From the NCBI RefSeq assembly GCF_000966285.1, contig NZ_KQ031391.1:1-64000 (forward strand): a DNA stretch of 64,000 nucleotides, written 5' to 3'. Position 1 is the stretch's first letter; every line of letters begins with the position of its first letter. Origin of the DNA: Pseudofrankia sp. DC12 (GTDB lineage: Bacteria; Actinomycetota; Actinomycetes; Frankiales; Frankiaceae). Under the pieces are notes generated by a model that worked only from the letters and a program-made list of their open reading frames with translations, did not search any database and was not told the DNA's origin. This document shows, one piece after another, positions 50,647 through 58,925 of this stretch. A program made the translations under genes and the position numbers.

Positions 50647-52457
50647 ATGAGCCAGGTGGCGGCGAACCCGGCGACCGGGGCCTACCGGCAGGCCCGCGAC
50701 CAGCTGGTCGCGCTCGGTCACGACTACCAGCGGGCGGTCGAGGCCTTCCGCTGGCCGGATTTGGGCGCGACCTTCAACTGGGCGGTCGACTGGTTCGACG
50801 GGGTGGCCCGGGAGCGGCCCGACGCGCTGGCGCTCGTCGTCGTCGAGGAGGACGGCCGGCGCGCGTCGCTGACCTACGCCGAGATGAGCCACCGGTCGAG
50901 CCAGGTGGCCCGATGGCTCTCCCAGGCCGGGGTCAGCCGGGGCGACCGGGTCATGCTCATGCTCGGCAACCAGGTCGAGCTCTGGGAATCGATGCTCGCG
51001 ATCATGAAGCTGGGCGCGGTCATCATGCCGACGACGACCGCGCTCGGCCCGGCCGACCTCGCCGAGCGCCTCGCCCGCACCGGCGCCCGTCACGTGATCG
51101 TCGACGCGTCCAGCCGGGCCAAGTTCGACAGCCTGCGTGCCGATCCCGGCGACGCCACCCGCGCGCCACTCCCGCCAGGCAGCTTGGCGCCCGCCGGGAT
51201 CGCCCCGGCCGAGCTGACGCGGGTCGTGGTGCGCGGTGACGCGGTGCCGGAACCTGGATGGCTGCGCTACGAGGACGCCTACGCGATCGCGGCGCCGAAC
51301 GTCGGCCATCCCGGGACCGCGCCGGGCGACACCTTGTTGCTCTACTTCACCTCGGGCACGACCAGCCGGCCCAAGCTCGTCGAGCACACCCAGGTCTCCT
51401 ACCCGGTCGGCCACCTCACGACGATGTACTGGATCGGGCTGCGGCCCGGGGACGTGCACCTCAACATCAGCTCACCGGGCTGGGCCAAGCACGCCTGGAG
51501 CTCCTTCTTCGCGCCGTGGAGCGCCGAGGCGACGATCTTCGTCTACAACTACACGCGCGGTTCGACGCGGCGGCGCTGCTCGGCCAGCTGCGCACCGAGG
51601 CCGTCTCGTCGTTCTGCGCCCCGCCGACCGTATGGCGGATGCTGATCCAGGCCGACCTGTCCGCCGGGCGGCCGGCCGCGCTGCGGGAGCTGCTCGGTGC
51701 GGGCGAACCGCTGAACCCCGAGGTCATCGAGCAGGTCCGCGCCGCCTGGGGGCTGACAATCCGCGACGGCTTCGGCCAGACCGAGATGACGCTGGCCGTC
51801 GGCAACACTCCCGGTTCGGCGGTGAAGCCGGGCTCGATGGGCCGTCCGTCGCCGGGCTACCCGGTCGTGCTCGTCGATCCGCTCACCGGGGCCGTGAACG
51901 GGGCCGAGGGCGAGATCTGCCTCGACCTGCGGCCCGCTGGCCGGCCGCTGCCGCTGATGACCGGCTACGCCGACGACCCGGCCCGCGACGCCGAGGCGAA
52001 CGCCGGCGGCTTCTTCCACACCGGCGACGTCGCCAGCCGCGACGAGGACGGCTACATCACCTTCATCGGCCGCACCGACGACGTGTTCAAGGCGTCCGAC
52101 TACAAGATCAGCCCGTTCGAGCTGGAAAGCGTGCTCATCGAGCATCCGGCGGTCGCCGAGGCGGCTGTCGTGCCGGCTCCGGACCCGCTGCGGCTCGCGG
52201 TGCCGAAGGCGTACGTCACCCTGAGCGCAGGGCACCCGCCGGACCGGGAGACCGCGCTGTCGATCCTGCGGTACGCCCGCGAGCACCTGACCCCGTTCCA
52301 GCGGGTCCGCCGCCTGGAGTTCGCCGAGCTGCCCAAGACGATCTCCGGCAAGATCCGCCGGGTCGACCTGCGCGAGCAGGAGACCGCGCGCTCCGACGCG
52401 GGCGGGCCGGACGCGGCCGAGTGGCGTGACGACCAGTTCCCCGAGCTCAAGGGCTGA
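50647..52457 (+). pseudogene. AMP-dependent acyl-CoA ligase, broken by a +2 frameshift
   Basis: ATG 50647 has GAGGAGG upstream. Codons up to about 51552 and from there in another frame to 52457 together encode a full ANL-superfamily ligase of ~600 residues. The P-loop-like YFTSGTTSRPK and GWAKHAW precede the break. The second part has GAGEPLNPEV, DGFGQTEMT, GRTDDVFKASDYKISPFELE and the catalytic Lys region PKTISGKIRR. At the break IFVYNY is followed by an extra AC (…tacACgcgcgg…), a dinucleotide slip. Without it the protein would read YNYARFDAAALL. It would activate a carboxylic acid as acyl-CoA. It may be a real inactivation or a sequence error; the rest is well conserved. Confidence 0.9.
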
Positions 52458-52543
52458 ACCGGGCCGGCCAGGGTCGTGCGGGAACGACGCGGGCGGGCCG
52501 GCGGTTGCGCAAGGGAGCGGACGAGGGCAGAGATGAGGCACTC

Positions 52544-53383
52544 ATGACGACCACGACCGGCTCAGCTACCACGAGCGACTCGACCACCCGTACTGCGCCG
52601 GCCGCCGGCCCGACCGGCGCGGGGTCGCTGCCGGAGGCCGGCACGGCCAAGCCGTCGGCGGCGAACGCCCGCGGCCGGGTGCACGCCGAGCAGGCGCACA
52701 AGCGGGTCCGGGCGCTGCTCGGCGGCCACGTCGTCGTCGACACGATCCGGCCGGTCCTGGTCTGGGAGGGCCCGCACTACCCCGTGTACTACGTGCCCGC
52801 CGAGGACGTCCGGGCCACCCTGGAGCCGAACGGGAAGACCGTGCGGTCACCGAGCCGGGGCGACGCAGCCCGCCACGACGTGGTGATCGGCGGCCACCGG
52901 GCGCAGGACGCGGCCGGCACCTACCCCGACTCCCCGGTCCCCGAGTTCCAGGGCTTGGTCCGCCTCGACTGGGACGCGATGGACACCTGGCTGGAGGAGG
53001 ACGAGATCGTCTACGGCCACGCGCGCAACCCGTATCACCGGGTCGACATCATGGCCAGCTCGCGGCACGTGACCGTCGAGATCGGCGGGGTGGCGGTCGC
53101 CGATTCGGTCCGCCCGGTGGTCCTGTTCGAGACCGGCCTGCGGCCCCGGTACTACCTGCCGCTGACCGACGTGAAGACCGAGCTGTTGCGCCCCTCCGAC
53201 TCGGCCACCCACTGCCCCTACAAGGGCACCGCCGGGTATTTCTCGGTCGAGGTCGACGGCGCGGTCCACGACGACGTCGTCTGGATCTACCGCACCCCGC
53301 TGCCCGAGAGCATCAAGGTGGCCGGCCTGGTCTGCTTCTACGACGAGAAGGTCGACGTCTTCGTCGACGGCGTCCACACCTGA
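52544..53383 (+). CDS. DUF427-domain protein (two domains)
   Basis: The protein has 279 residues from ATG 52544. A disordered Ser/Thr/Ala N-terminus leads to two DUF427 units: GGHVVVDTIRPVLVWEGPHYPVYYVPAEDV and GGVAVADSVRPVVLFETGLRPRYYLPLTDV, the second followed by THCPYKGTAGYFSVEVDG and CFYDEKVDVFVDG, the family signature. DUF427 proteins are compact beta folds of unknown activity, common in actinobacteria. It lies 86 bp after the ligase gene on the same strand. Confidence 0.9.
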   Translation: MTTTTGSATTSDSTTRTAPAAGPTGAGSLPEAGTAKPSAANARGRVHAEQAHKRVRALLGGHVVVDTIRPVLVWEGPHYPVYYVPAEDVRATLEPNGKTVRSPSRGDAARHDVVIGGHRAQDAAGTYPDSPVPEFQGLVRLDWDAMDTWLEEDEIVYGHARNPYHRVDIMASSRHVTVEIGGVAVADSVRPVVLFETGLRPRYYLPLTDVKTELLRPSDSATHCPYKGTAGYFSVEVDGAVHDDVVWIYRTPLPESIKVAGLVCFYDEKVDVFVDGVHT

Positions 53384-53397
53384 GCCGGGCCCTGGGG

Positions 53398-53871
53398 TCA
53401 GTCCCGCCGCTGGAACAGTGAGTCGGGAACCATCGCGTCGGTCCGCACGACGCGGTGCGCGAACAGCCAACGTCCCTCGGCGGGAACCAGCACGTCGCGG
53501 TAGCGGCCCCAGTGGTCGAGGCCCGCCGCGGTCAGGACCGCGAAGTAGGCCGACGCTCGAATGCGCTCCGGGGTGACCTCGTCGAACCGCAGGTTCGTCA
53601 CGAAGTGCCGGACGAACGGCGGCCGGCGCGCGCCGGCGGCCGCGTCGCCGTCGGCGGCATCGTCAGCGGCGGCCGGCTCGGTCGCGCGGACGCCCGACAG
53701 GGTCCGCACGATCTCCGCCCGGCCGTGCGCGGCCCAGCCCTTGGACTCCAGCACGCCGTCGGCAGTGAAGCAGGCGGCCAGCTCGTCGAGCAGGAACCGG
53801 TCGCCGCTGTGGTTGTAGGCGGCGACAGTGTCCCGCACCTGCTCGCGAGCGATCAGTTCCCAGGGCTCCAT
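53398..53871 (-). CDS. SnoaL/NTF2-like protein
   Basis: The protein has 157 residues. The NTF2-like cone fold is indicated by the N-terminal helix region REQVRDTVAAYNHSGDRFLLDELAACFTADGVLES and by the late strands ASAYFAVLTAAGLDHWGRYRDVLVPAEGRWLFAHRVVRTD. An Ala/Asp-rich loop of about 20 residues interrupts the middle. Members include dehydratases, isomerases and small-molecule binders of aromatic pathways. It converges on the DUF427 gene and lies downstream of the Dyp peroxidase gene on the same strand. Confidence 0.87.
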   Translation of the reverse strand: MEPWELIAREQVRDTVAAYNHSGDRFLLDELAACFTADGVLESKGWAAHGRAEIVRTLSGVRATEPAAADDAADGDAAAGARRPPFVRHFVTNLRFDEVTPERIRASAYFAVLTAAGLDHWGRYRDVLVPAEGRWLFAHRVVRTDAMVPDSLFQRRD

Positions 53872-53920
53872 GGCAGGTCAGCCTAGGACGCCGCCGTCCC
53901 CCAGTCGCGCGGCTTGTGCC

Positions 53921-54829
53921 CTAGTCGTCGTCCTCGGGCGCGAAGCCGGCCAGAGCGGTGACCGGGGGGATGAAGTAGTAGGCGCCGCTGACCGGGGTCG
54001 TGTAGAGGGTCAGCGCGTCCCGGAGGCCATCCTCGGTGGCGCCGGCCATGCGCCGAAGCATCAGGTCGAGGATGCGCTGCTGGGCGGCGAAGCCGACGAA
54101 CATCGTGCCGTGGTCGGTCGCGGTGCCGTACGCGACGTTGCGGCGGAAGATCTTCAGCTCCTCGCCGTCCTCCTCGACCACGTTGCGGGAGACGTGCGAC
54201 GTCGCCGGCATGACGTCCTCGGCCAGCTCGACGCTGTCGGCCTTGGTCCGGCCGATCACCTTCTCCTGCTCGGCGACGGGCAGCGCCTCCCAGCTGCCGG
54301 TGGCGTGCGTCCACTTCTGGTAGAGGAGAACGCTGCCGCCGGCACCGGGCCCGTCTGCGACGATCACGACGCCCGGCGCGTCCAGCAGCGACGGGTTCTC
54401 GGTGCCGTCGACGAAGCCGGTCAGGTCCCGGTTGTGCGCGTAGACCCAGCCACCGGTCTCGGTGGCGACCGTGGCCACGTCGACGACCGCGGCGAGCACG
54501 TCGCGGGAGTTCGTGTAGACCGTGGTCCGATCGCTGCCGGCGATCCACAGCCAGGCGTCATGCTGGGTGGCGGGCATCTGGAAGCCGTCGGCGCCGACGA
54601 TCGGCGTGTTGAACCCGGTGACGCCGGCTGGCAGCCCAGCGGCCACGGCCTCGGCCCACAGCTCGGGCCGGAAACCGGCGACGAGGTTGACGCCGCCACC
54701 GGTCGACAACGGGCCGGCGAGACCGGCGACCGCCTTCACGAGGTCGACGGCGGACGCGCCGTCGACGAGGTCCAGTTCCAGGTAGCTGTGCTCCGGCGCG
54801 CCCAGCCCGAAGATCCCCGCTTGCGTCAC
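53921..54829 (-). CDS. Dyp-type haem peroxidase
   Basis: The protein has 302 residues from GTG 54829; the frame is open to 55174 but the extension is Arg/Pro-rich and has no family match. The Dyp motif GFVDGTENP carries the distal catalytic Asp, and the RRNVAYGTATDHGTMFVGFA region ends the haem pocket; the proximal His is likely in ATSHVSRN or DHGT. The two ferredoxin-like halves are complete and the size fits class B enzymes. Such enzymes oxidise bulky substrates with H2O2 and are often encapsulin cargo; no encapsulin gene is near. Confidence 0.92.
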   Translation of the reverse strand: MTQAGIFGLGAPEHSYLELDLVDGASAVDLVKAVAGLAGPLSTGGGVNLVAGFRPELWAEAVAAGLPAGVTGFNTPIVGADGFQMPATQHDAWLWIAGSDRTTVYTNSRDVLAAVVDVATVATETGGWVYAHNRDLTGFVDGTENPSLLDAPGVVIVADGPGAGGSVLLYQKWTHATGSWEALPVAEQEKVIGRTKADSVELAEDVMPATSHVSRNVVEEDGEELKIFRRNVAYGTATDHGTMFVGFAAQQRILDLMLRRMAGATEDGLRDALTLYTTPVSGAYYFIPPVTALAGFAPEDDD

Positions 54830-55233
54830 GTGCCCATCCGCTCCCTCCGCTGGCGGCCTTCGGCCGCGCGCGCGTTCCGACACGGGCTCCCCGGGGCGTC
54901 GACGGCCGCGCACGCCCGGACACCTGGCGCGGGGGCACCCAGCGCCGACGCTACACAGCGCCCGACGAGGTCCGCCGGGGGCATGGAGATCGTCACGGCG
55001 ACGTCGGCGCGGGCAATCGGGCCCGAGCGCACCGGGCGCCGCGGATTGGCCGTCGTGGCCGCTGGAAGCCGGGTACTCCCAGGTCTCTGGGCAAGATCTG
55101 GGCGGCTGCCAAACCATCCGCCGGATATCGACCGCCAGGCGGCTCGGCGCGCCATGATGGCCTCGAGCCGACATCCCGCCGGGGAGGGGCGATCATGGGT
55201 AGGCAGTAGGAACCGATCGCGAGCAGGCCGTAC
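54830..55233. other. intergenic region upstream of the Dyp peroxidase
   Basis: It holds the divergent promoters of the Dyp and PPOX-like genes. A perfect small hairpin GCGGCC-ttc-GGCCGC (54853-54867) lies just upstream of the Dyp start and could affect translation. Nothing else is recognised. Confidence 0.45.
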
Positions 55234-55712
55234 ATGCCGGGCTATGGGACGCTGCCGGCCGAAGAGGGCGGCGGTCTGCTGCCGTGGAGCTGGGCGGTCG
55301 AACGACTGGCCGCGTCGAACGACTGGCCGCGTCGCACGACTACTGGCTGGCCACGGTCCGGCCGGACGGGCGCCCGCATGTCATGCCGGTCTGGGGCGTC
55401 TGGCTCGGCGACGCCCTGTGGTTCAGCTCCGGCGAGGCGTCCCGCAAGGCCCGCAACCTCTCGATCCGCCCCTTCGCGACGCTCACCACCGACAACGCGG
55501 CCGAACCCGTCATGGTCGAGGGCCGTACCGACCGGATTCGCGCGCCACCACGATCGGCCGTGTTCACCGCCGCGGTGAACACGAAGTACCGGACCGACTA
55601 TCCAGTCGCATTCTTCTCCGCCAACGCGACCTTCCGGCTGCGCCCCAGCACCGCCTTCGCCCTCACCGACTCCAACTTCACCGGCTCGCCGACCCGCTGG
55701 GCGTTCGCGTAG
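55234..55712 (+). pseudogene. pyridoxamine-phosphate-oxidase-like flavin protein, frameshifted
   Basis: ATG 55234 opens MPGYGTLPAEEGGGLLPWSWAVERLAAS; the continuation HDYWLATVRPDGRPHVMPVWGVW lies in another frame. The shift is caused by an exact 17-bp tandem duplication (55297-55330). Without it the protein has about 153 residues with the PPOX split-barrel signature (ATVRPDGRPHVMPVWGVW, RKARNLSIRP, TDSNFTGSPTRWAF). Such proteins bind FMN or F420. An internal ATG at 55284 could allow a shortened product of 142 residues keeping most of the fold. Confidence 0.85.
55297..55330 (+). repeat. 17-bp tandem duplication GTCGAACGACTGGCCGC
   Basis: Two exact adjacent copies (55297-55313, 55314-55330), then a partial third GTCG. 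The duplication adds 17 bases and breaks the PPOX frame. Confidence 0.95.
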
Positions 55713-55854
55713 TCGACGGGCGTCGCCGTGGCGCGGGACGGCTTGGGCGGCTCGCGGCGTTACGGTCCAGGACGACCGGACGGCGCGGTGCTCTCCCGCC
55801 CGCGGCGTTGGGCGTCCGAACCCGTGCTGGCATCCGAGAGCGAGGAGCGTTCCG

Positions 55855-56265
55855 ATGAGCTGGAACGACACCGTCATTGCCGAGTTCCGCGCGAACCACG
55901 GCGAGGTGACGACCGGTGGTTTCGGCCGGGCCCTGGTGCTGCTGCACAGCGTCGGGGCGAAGAGCGGTGTGGAACGGGTGAACCCGGTGCTCGGGCGCCG
56001 TTCCGGGGACGGCTGGGTCGTCGCCGCGTCGTTCGCCGGAGCGCCCTCGCACCCGGCCTGGTACCACAACCTGGTCGCCCACCCGGACACCACGATCGAG
56101 ACCGCCGATCAGGGGACCGTGCCGGTCACTGCCAGCGAGCTCACCGGGCCCGACTACGACCGTGAATGGGCCGGCTTCGTCGGGCAGTCGCAGACCTTCG
56201 CCGAATACCAGAAGAAGGCGGGCGACCGGAAGATCCCGCTGGTCCGCCTGCGCCGACGCGGCTGA
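55855..56265 (+). CDS. deazaflavin (F420)-dependent nitroreductase-family protein
   Basis: The protein has 136 residues. The DDN-type split barrel is shown by IAEFRANHGEVTTGGFGRALVLLHSVGAKSG, then NPVLGRRSGDGWVVAASFAGAPSHPAWYHNLVAHP and a final VGQSQTFAEYQKKAGDRKIPLVRLRR. These actinobacterial proteins use F420H2 to reduce nitro groups, quinones or enones. It follows the PPOX gene on the same strand by 142 bp; both may use the same type of cofactor. Confidence 0.92.
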   Translation: MSWNDTVIAEFRANHGEVTTGGFGRALVLLHSVGAKSGVERVNPVLGRRSGDGWVVAASFAGAPSHPAWYHNLVAHPDTTIETADQGTVPVTASELTGPDYDREWAGFVGQSQTFAEYQKKAGDRKIPLVRLRRRG

Positions 56266-56693
56266 GCCAGCCGTAGCACCGTCTGACGGCCGTCGCGCGA
56301 TTCCTCTGGCGGGAGGCCCCCGGCGGCGGCGGCCGGGCTCCGGCATGTTCTCCTTCTGCCCTGGTTTCGGTGGCTCGCCGGGAGCCCGCGTCGCACGCTT
56401 GGATCAACCAAGTCGCCGGCCGCAATGCACTCTCGAGTGGAGCGCGAGAACGGACAAAAGGGCGTATTGCTTTCTTGCCGGAGCCCTGCCGGCGGCGGTC
56501 GGGCATTCCGGAGAGACGACCCGGGATAGCACTTCACCGAGGTATATCTCGCCGCTTCGGCACGGGTGGGCGGAACGCCGGTGACCGGGCTGACGAACCC
56601 GAGACCGGGCCGTGACGAATCCCAGGCCAGGCGGGTGGCCGGGGTGACGATGGGCACCTGACAGCGCTGTCCCACCGGCCGAAGGAAGGTTTT
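56266..56693. other. leader region of metK
   Basis: These 428 bases precede metK and contain its promoter and a good AAGGAAGG box (56682-56689). An AT-richer patch near 56455-56480 could hold the promoter. I looked for a SAM or SAH riboswitch core and did not find a convincing one, though a structured leader of this length is possible. Confidence 0.4.
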
Positions 56694-57947
56694 ATGTCCA
56701 GGCGCCTTTTCACGTCCGAATCCGTTACCGAGGGCCATCCCGACAAAGCGGCCGACCAGGTCAGCGACGCCCTGCTGGACGCCTATCTGGCCGCCGACCG
56801 GTGGTCCCGGGTGGCGGTCGAGACGCTCGTCGCGAACGGGAGGGTGCACGTCGCCGGCGAGGTGACGAGCGACGCCGACGTGGACGTCGTCGGCACGGTG
56901 CGGCGCACGCTCGCCGACATCGGGTATGACGCGGCGACCGGCTTCGACGCGGCGAAGGTCGACGTGCTGGTGTCCATCGGCCAGCAGTCGCTGGACATCG
57001 CCCAGGGTGTCGACAACGCCTACGAGACCCGTACCGGGCTGGGACCGTCAGCCCAGCGCGGCGCGCGCGGGACCAATAGCCGGGCCGACGACCTCTCCCG
57101 CCAGGGCGCCGGCGACCAGGGAATCATGTTCGGCTACGCCAGCGACGAGACACCCGCCCTGATGCCGCTGCCCATCACGCTCGCGCACCGGCTGGCGATC
57201 CGGCTCGCCGCCGTCCGGCACGACCAGTCCCTGCCGTACCTGCGCCCGGACGGCAAGACCCAGGTGACGATCGAGTACGACGGCGACCGGCCGGCGCGGC
57301 TGGACACGGTCGTCGTCTCGGCCCACCACGAGCCGGGACTGGACCTCGACGGCCGGCTCGCCCCGGACATCCGCGCCCACGTCGTCGAGCCGGAGCTCAA
57401 GCGCCTCGCCGAGGAGCTCGGCGGCCGGGCCGGACTGGAGGTCGACGGCTACCGGCTGCTGGTGAACCCGACCGGCCGCTTCGAGCTCGGCGGCCCCGCG
57501 GCCGACGCGGGCCTCACCGGCCGCAAGATCATTATTGACACCTACGGCGGGTCGGCGCGCCACGGCGGCGGGGCGTTCTCGGGCAAGGACCCGTCGAAGG
57601 TCGACCGGTCGGCGGCCTACGCGCTGCGCTGGGTGGCCCGCAACGTGGTGACGGCCGGCCTCGCCCGCCGGGTGGAGCTGCAGGTCGCGTACGCGATCGG
57701 CAAGGCCGAGCCGGTCGGCCTCTTCGTCGAGACGTTCGGGACCGAGCAGGTCTCCCCCGAGGTGATCCAGCGTGCCGTGGGCGAGGTCTTCGACCTCCGC
57801 CCGGCAGCGATCATCCGCGACCTCGACCTGCTGCGCCCGGTCTACCGGCAGACCGCCGCGTACGGCCACTTCGGCCGCCCGCTGCCCGACTGCACCTGGG
57901 AGCGGTCCGACCGCGCCGCCGCCCTGCGCGCTGCCACGGGCATCTAG
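56694..57947 (+). CDS. metK: S-adenosylmethionine synthetase
   Basis: The protein has 417 residues, full length. It makes S-adenosylmethionine from methionine and ATP in the cytoplasm. Family motifs are all present: [13 protein letters not shown] at the N-terminus, [12 protein letters not shown], the methionine and phosphate loop [22 protein letters not shown], and DTYGG before it. Human-type ERSD appears near the end (WERSD). It has no methionine-cycle neighbours here, and divergence in some positions suggests it could be a second copy. Two strong hairpins follow. Confidence 0.96.
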   Translation: MSRRLFTSESVTEGHPDKAADQVSDALLDAYLAADRWSRVAVETLVANGRVHVAGEVTSDADVDVVGTVRRTLADIGYDAATGFDAAKVDVLVSIGQQSLDIAQGVDNAYETRTGLGPSAQRGARGTNSRADDLSRQGAGDQGIMFGYASDETPALMPLPITLAHRLAIRLAAVRHDQSLPYLRPDGKTQVTIEYDGDRPARLDTVVVSAHHEPGLDLDGRLAPDIRAHVVEPELKRLAEELGGRAGLEVDGYRLLVNPTGRFELGGPAADAGLTGRKIIIDTYGGSARHGGGAFSGKDPSKVDRSAAYALRWVARNVVTAGLARRVELQVAYAIGKAEPVGLFVETFGTEQVSPEVIQRAVGEVFDLRPAAIIRDLDLLRPVYRQTAAYGHFGRPLPDCTWERSDRAAALRAATGI

Positions 57948-57963
57948 AAGACACCGCTGGGGA

Positions 57964-58004
57964 GCCGCCGGCCCGGGGGATGCAACCTCGCCCGGGCCGG
58001 CGGC
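57964..58004 (+). terminator. strong hairpin after metK
   Basis: Perfect 14-bp arms GCCGCCGGCCCGGG / CCCGGGCCGGCGGC with a 13-nt loop, 16 bases after the stop. No T-tract follows, as is common for actinobacterial terminators. Confidence 0.75.
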
Positions 58005-58011
58005 CGTCAAT

Positions 58012-58056
58012 GGAAGCCGTCCAGAAGGGCGCTTGCGCGCCCGCTGGACGGCTTCC
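58012..58056. terminator. second nested hairpin after metK
   Basis: A 13-bp outer stem (GGAAGCCGTCCAG / CTGGACGGCTTCC) contains an inner GGGCGC-TTGC-GCGCCC stem. It probably serves both strands as a bidirectional terminator. The following 190 bp contain two copies of GGCGCTTCGCG and a CCACCCG/CGGGTGG dyad. Confidence 0.7.
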
Positions 58057-58245
58057 GGGTTCGGCGCTTCGCGCCCCTCCCAGCCTTTTGCGATGGTTGG
58101 CGAAAAGGAACGAGGGCGGGCGCCTGTCCAGGGCCAGGACGATGGTGCGTTCCGCTGTGTGGGCGGCGGGTTTGGCGCTTCGCGTCTCCCCACCCGTCCG
58201 GGTGGGTCCCGAGTGTGCGGTCCGGGTGGGTTTGACGGCGGGGGG

Positions 58246-58671
58246 TCAGTGGCGGCCGGCGGCCTCGACGAGCTCGGTCAGGACGCCACCGAGGCCTTTC
58301 GGGTGGATGAACGCGATCCGGCTGTCCGAGGTGCCGTGCACCGGCGTCTTGTTCACCAGGTCGAAGCCGCTGACGGTGAGCGAGGCCAGCGCCGCGTCGA
58401 TGTCGTGGACGCCGTAGGCGATGTGGTGGATGCCCGGGCCACGCTTGGCCAGGAACTTGCCCACCGGGGTGTCGTCGCGGATCGGCTCGAGCAGCTGGAC
58501 ATAGGAGCCGCCGGTGTCCCCGTCATGGACGAGCAGCATCGCCTCGCGCACGCCCTGGCGGTCGTTGGTCTCCTGGTGCACGCACTTCAGGTTGAAGGCC
58601 TGCTCGTAGATCGGGATGGTGTCCGCAAGGGAGGCCACCGCAATCCCGACGTGATCGATCCTCGTCAGCAC
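58246..58671 (-). CDS. mce: methylmalonyl-CoA epimerase
   Basis: The protein has 141 residues from GTG 58671 (GTG 58725 is possible). The VOC fold is complete: IDHVGIAVASLADTIPIYEQ with the first His ligand, QLLEP with a Glu, GPGIHHIAYGVHDIDAAL with the second His and LVELVE-type end GGVLTELVEA. It interconverts (2S)- and (2R)-methylmalonyl-CoA in propionate and odd-chain metabolism. It is divergent from the RyR-domain gene and converges on metK. Confidence 0.93.
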   Translation of the reverse strand: MLTRIDHVGIAVASLADTIPIYEQAFNLKCVHQETNDRQGVREAMLLVHDGDTGGSYVQLLEPIRDDTPVGKFLAKRGPGIHHIAYGVHDIDAALASLTVSGFDLVNKTPVHGTSDSRIAFIHPKGLGGVLTELVEAAGRH

Positions 58672-58925
58672 GCCGGTAGCGTCTCCCGGCGCCGTCGGCG
58701 CAGTCCACCGTTGCCGGCGTGACACGCGCGACTACCGCGCCGTCCGCACCCTTTCCGCTGGTCTTCGCCGCGCTATTTCGCAGGACGCCGCATCCGACCC
58801 GTTCGGGCTGCTCCTGTCGGCAATCGGATGTCGCGGCACTGGGCCGAACCGGACTCCGCGGGCATAATGTTCGGTCGCGCGGCCAATCGAAGGAGCAGGG
58901 CCCGAAGGAGCATCGAAGGAGCACG

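Noticed and set aside
56266-56693. Possible SAM or SAH riboswitch before metK
   Set aside because: No convincing conserved core or pairing pattern could be picked out by eye.
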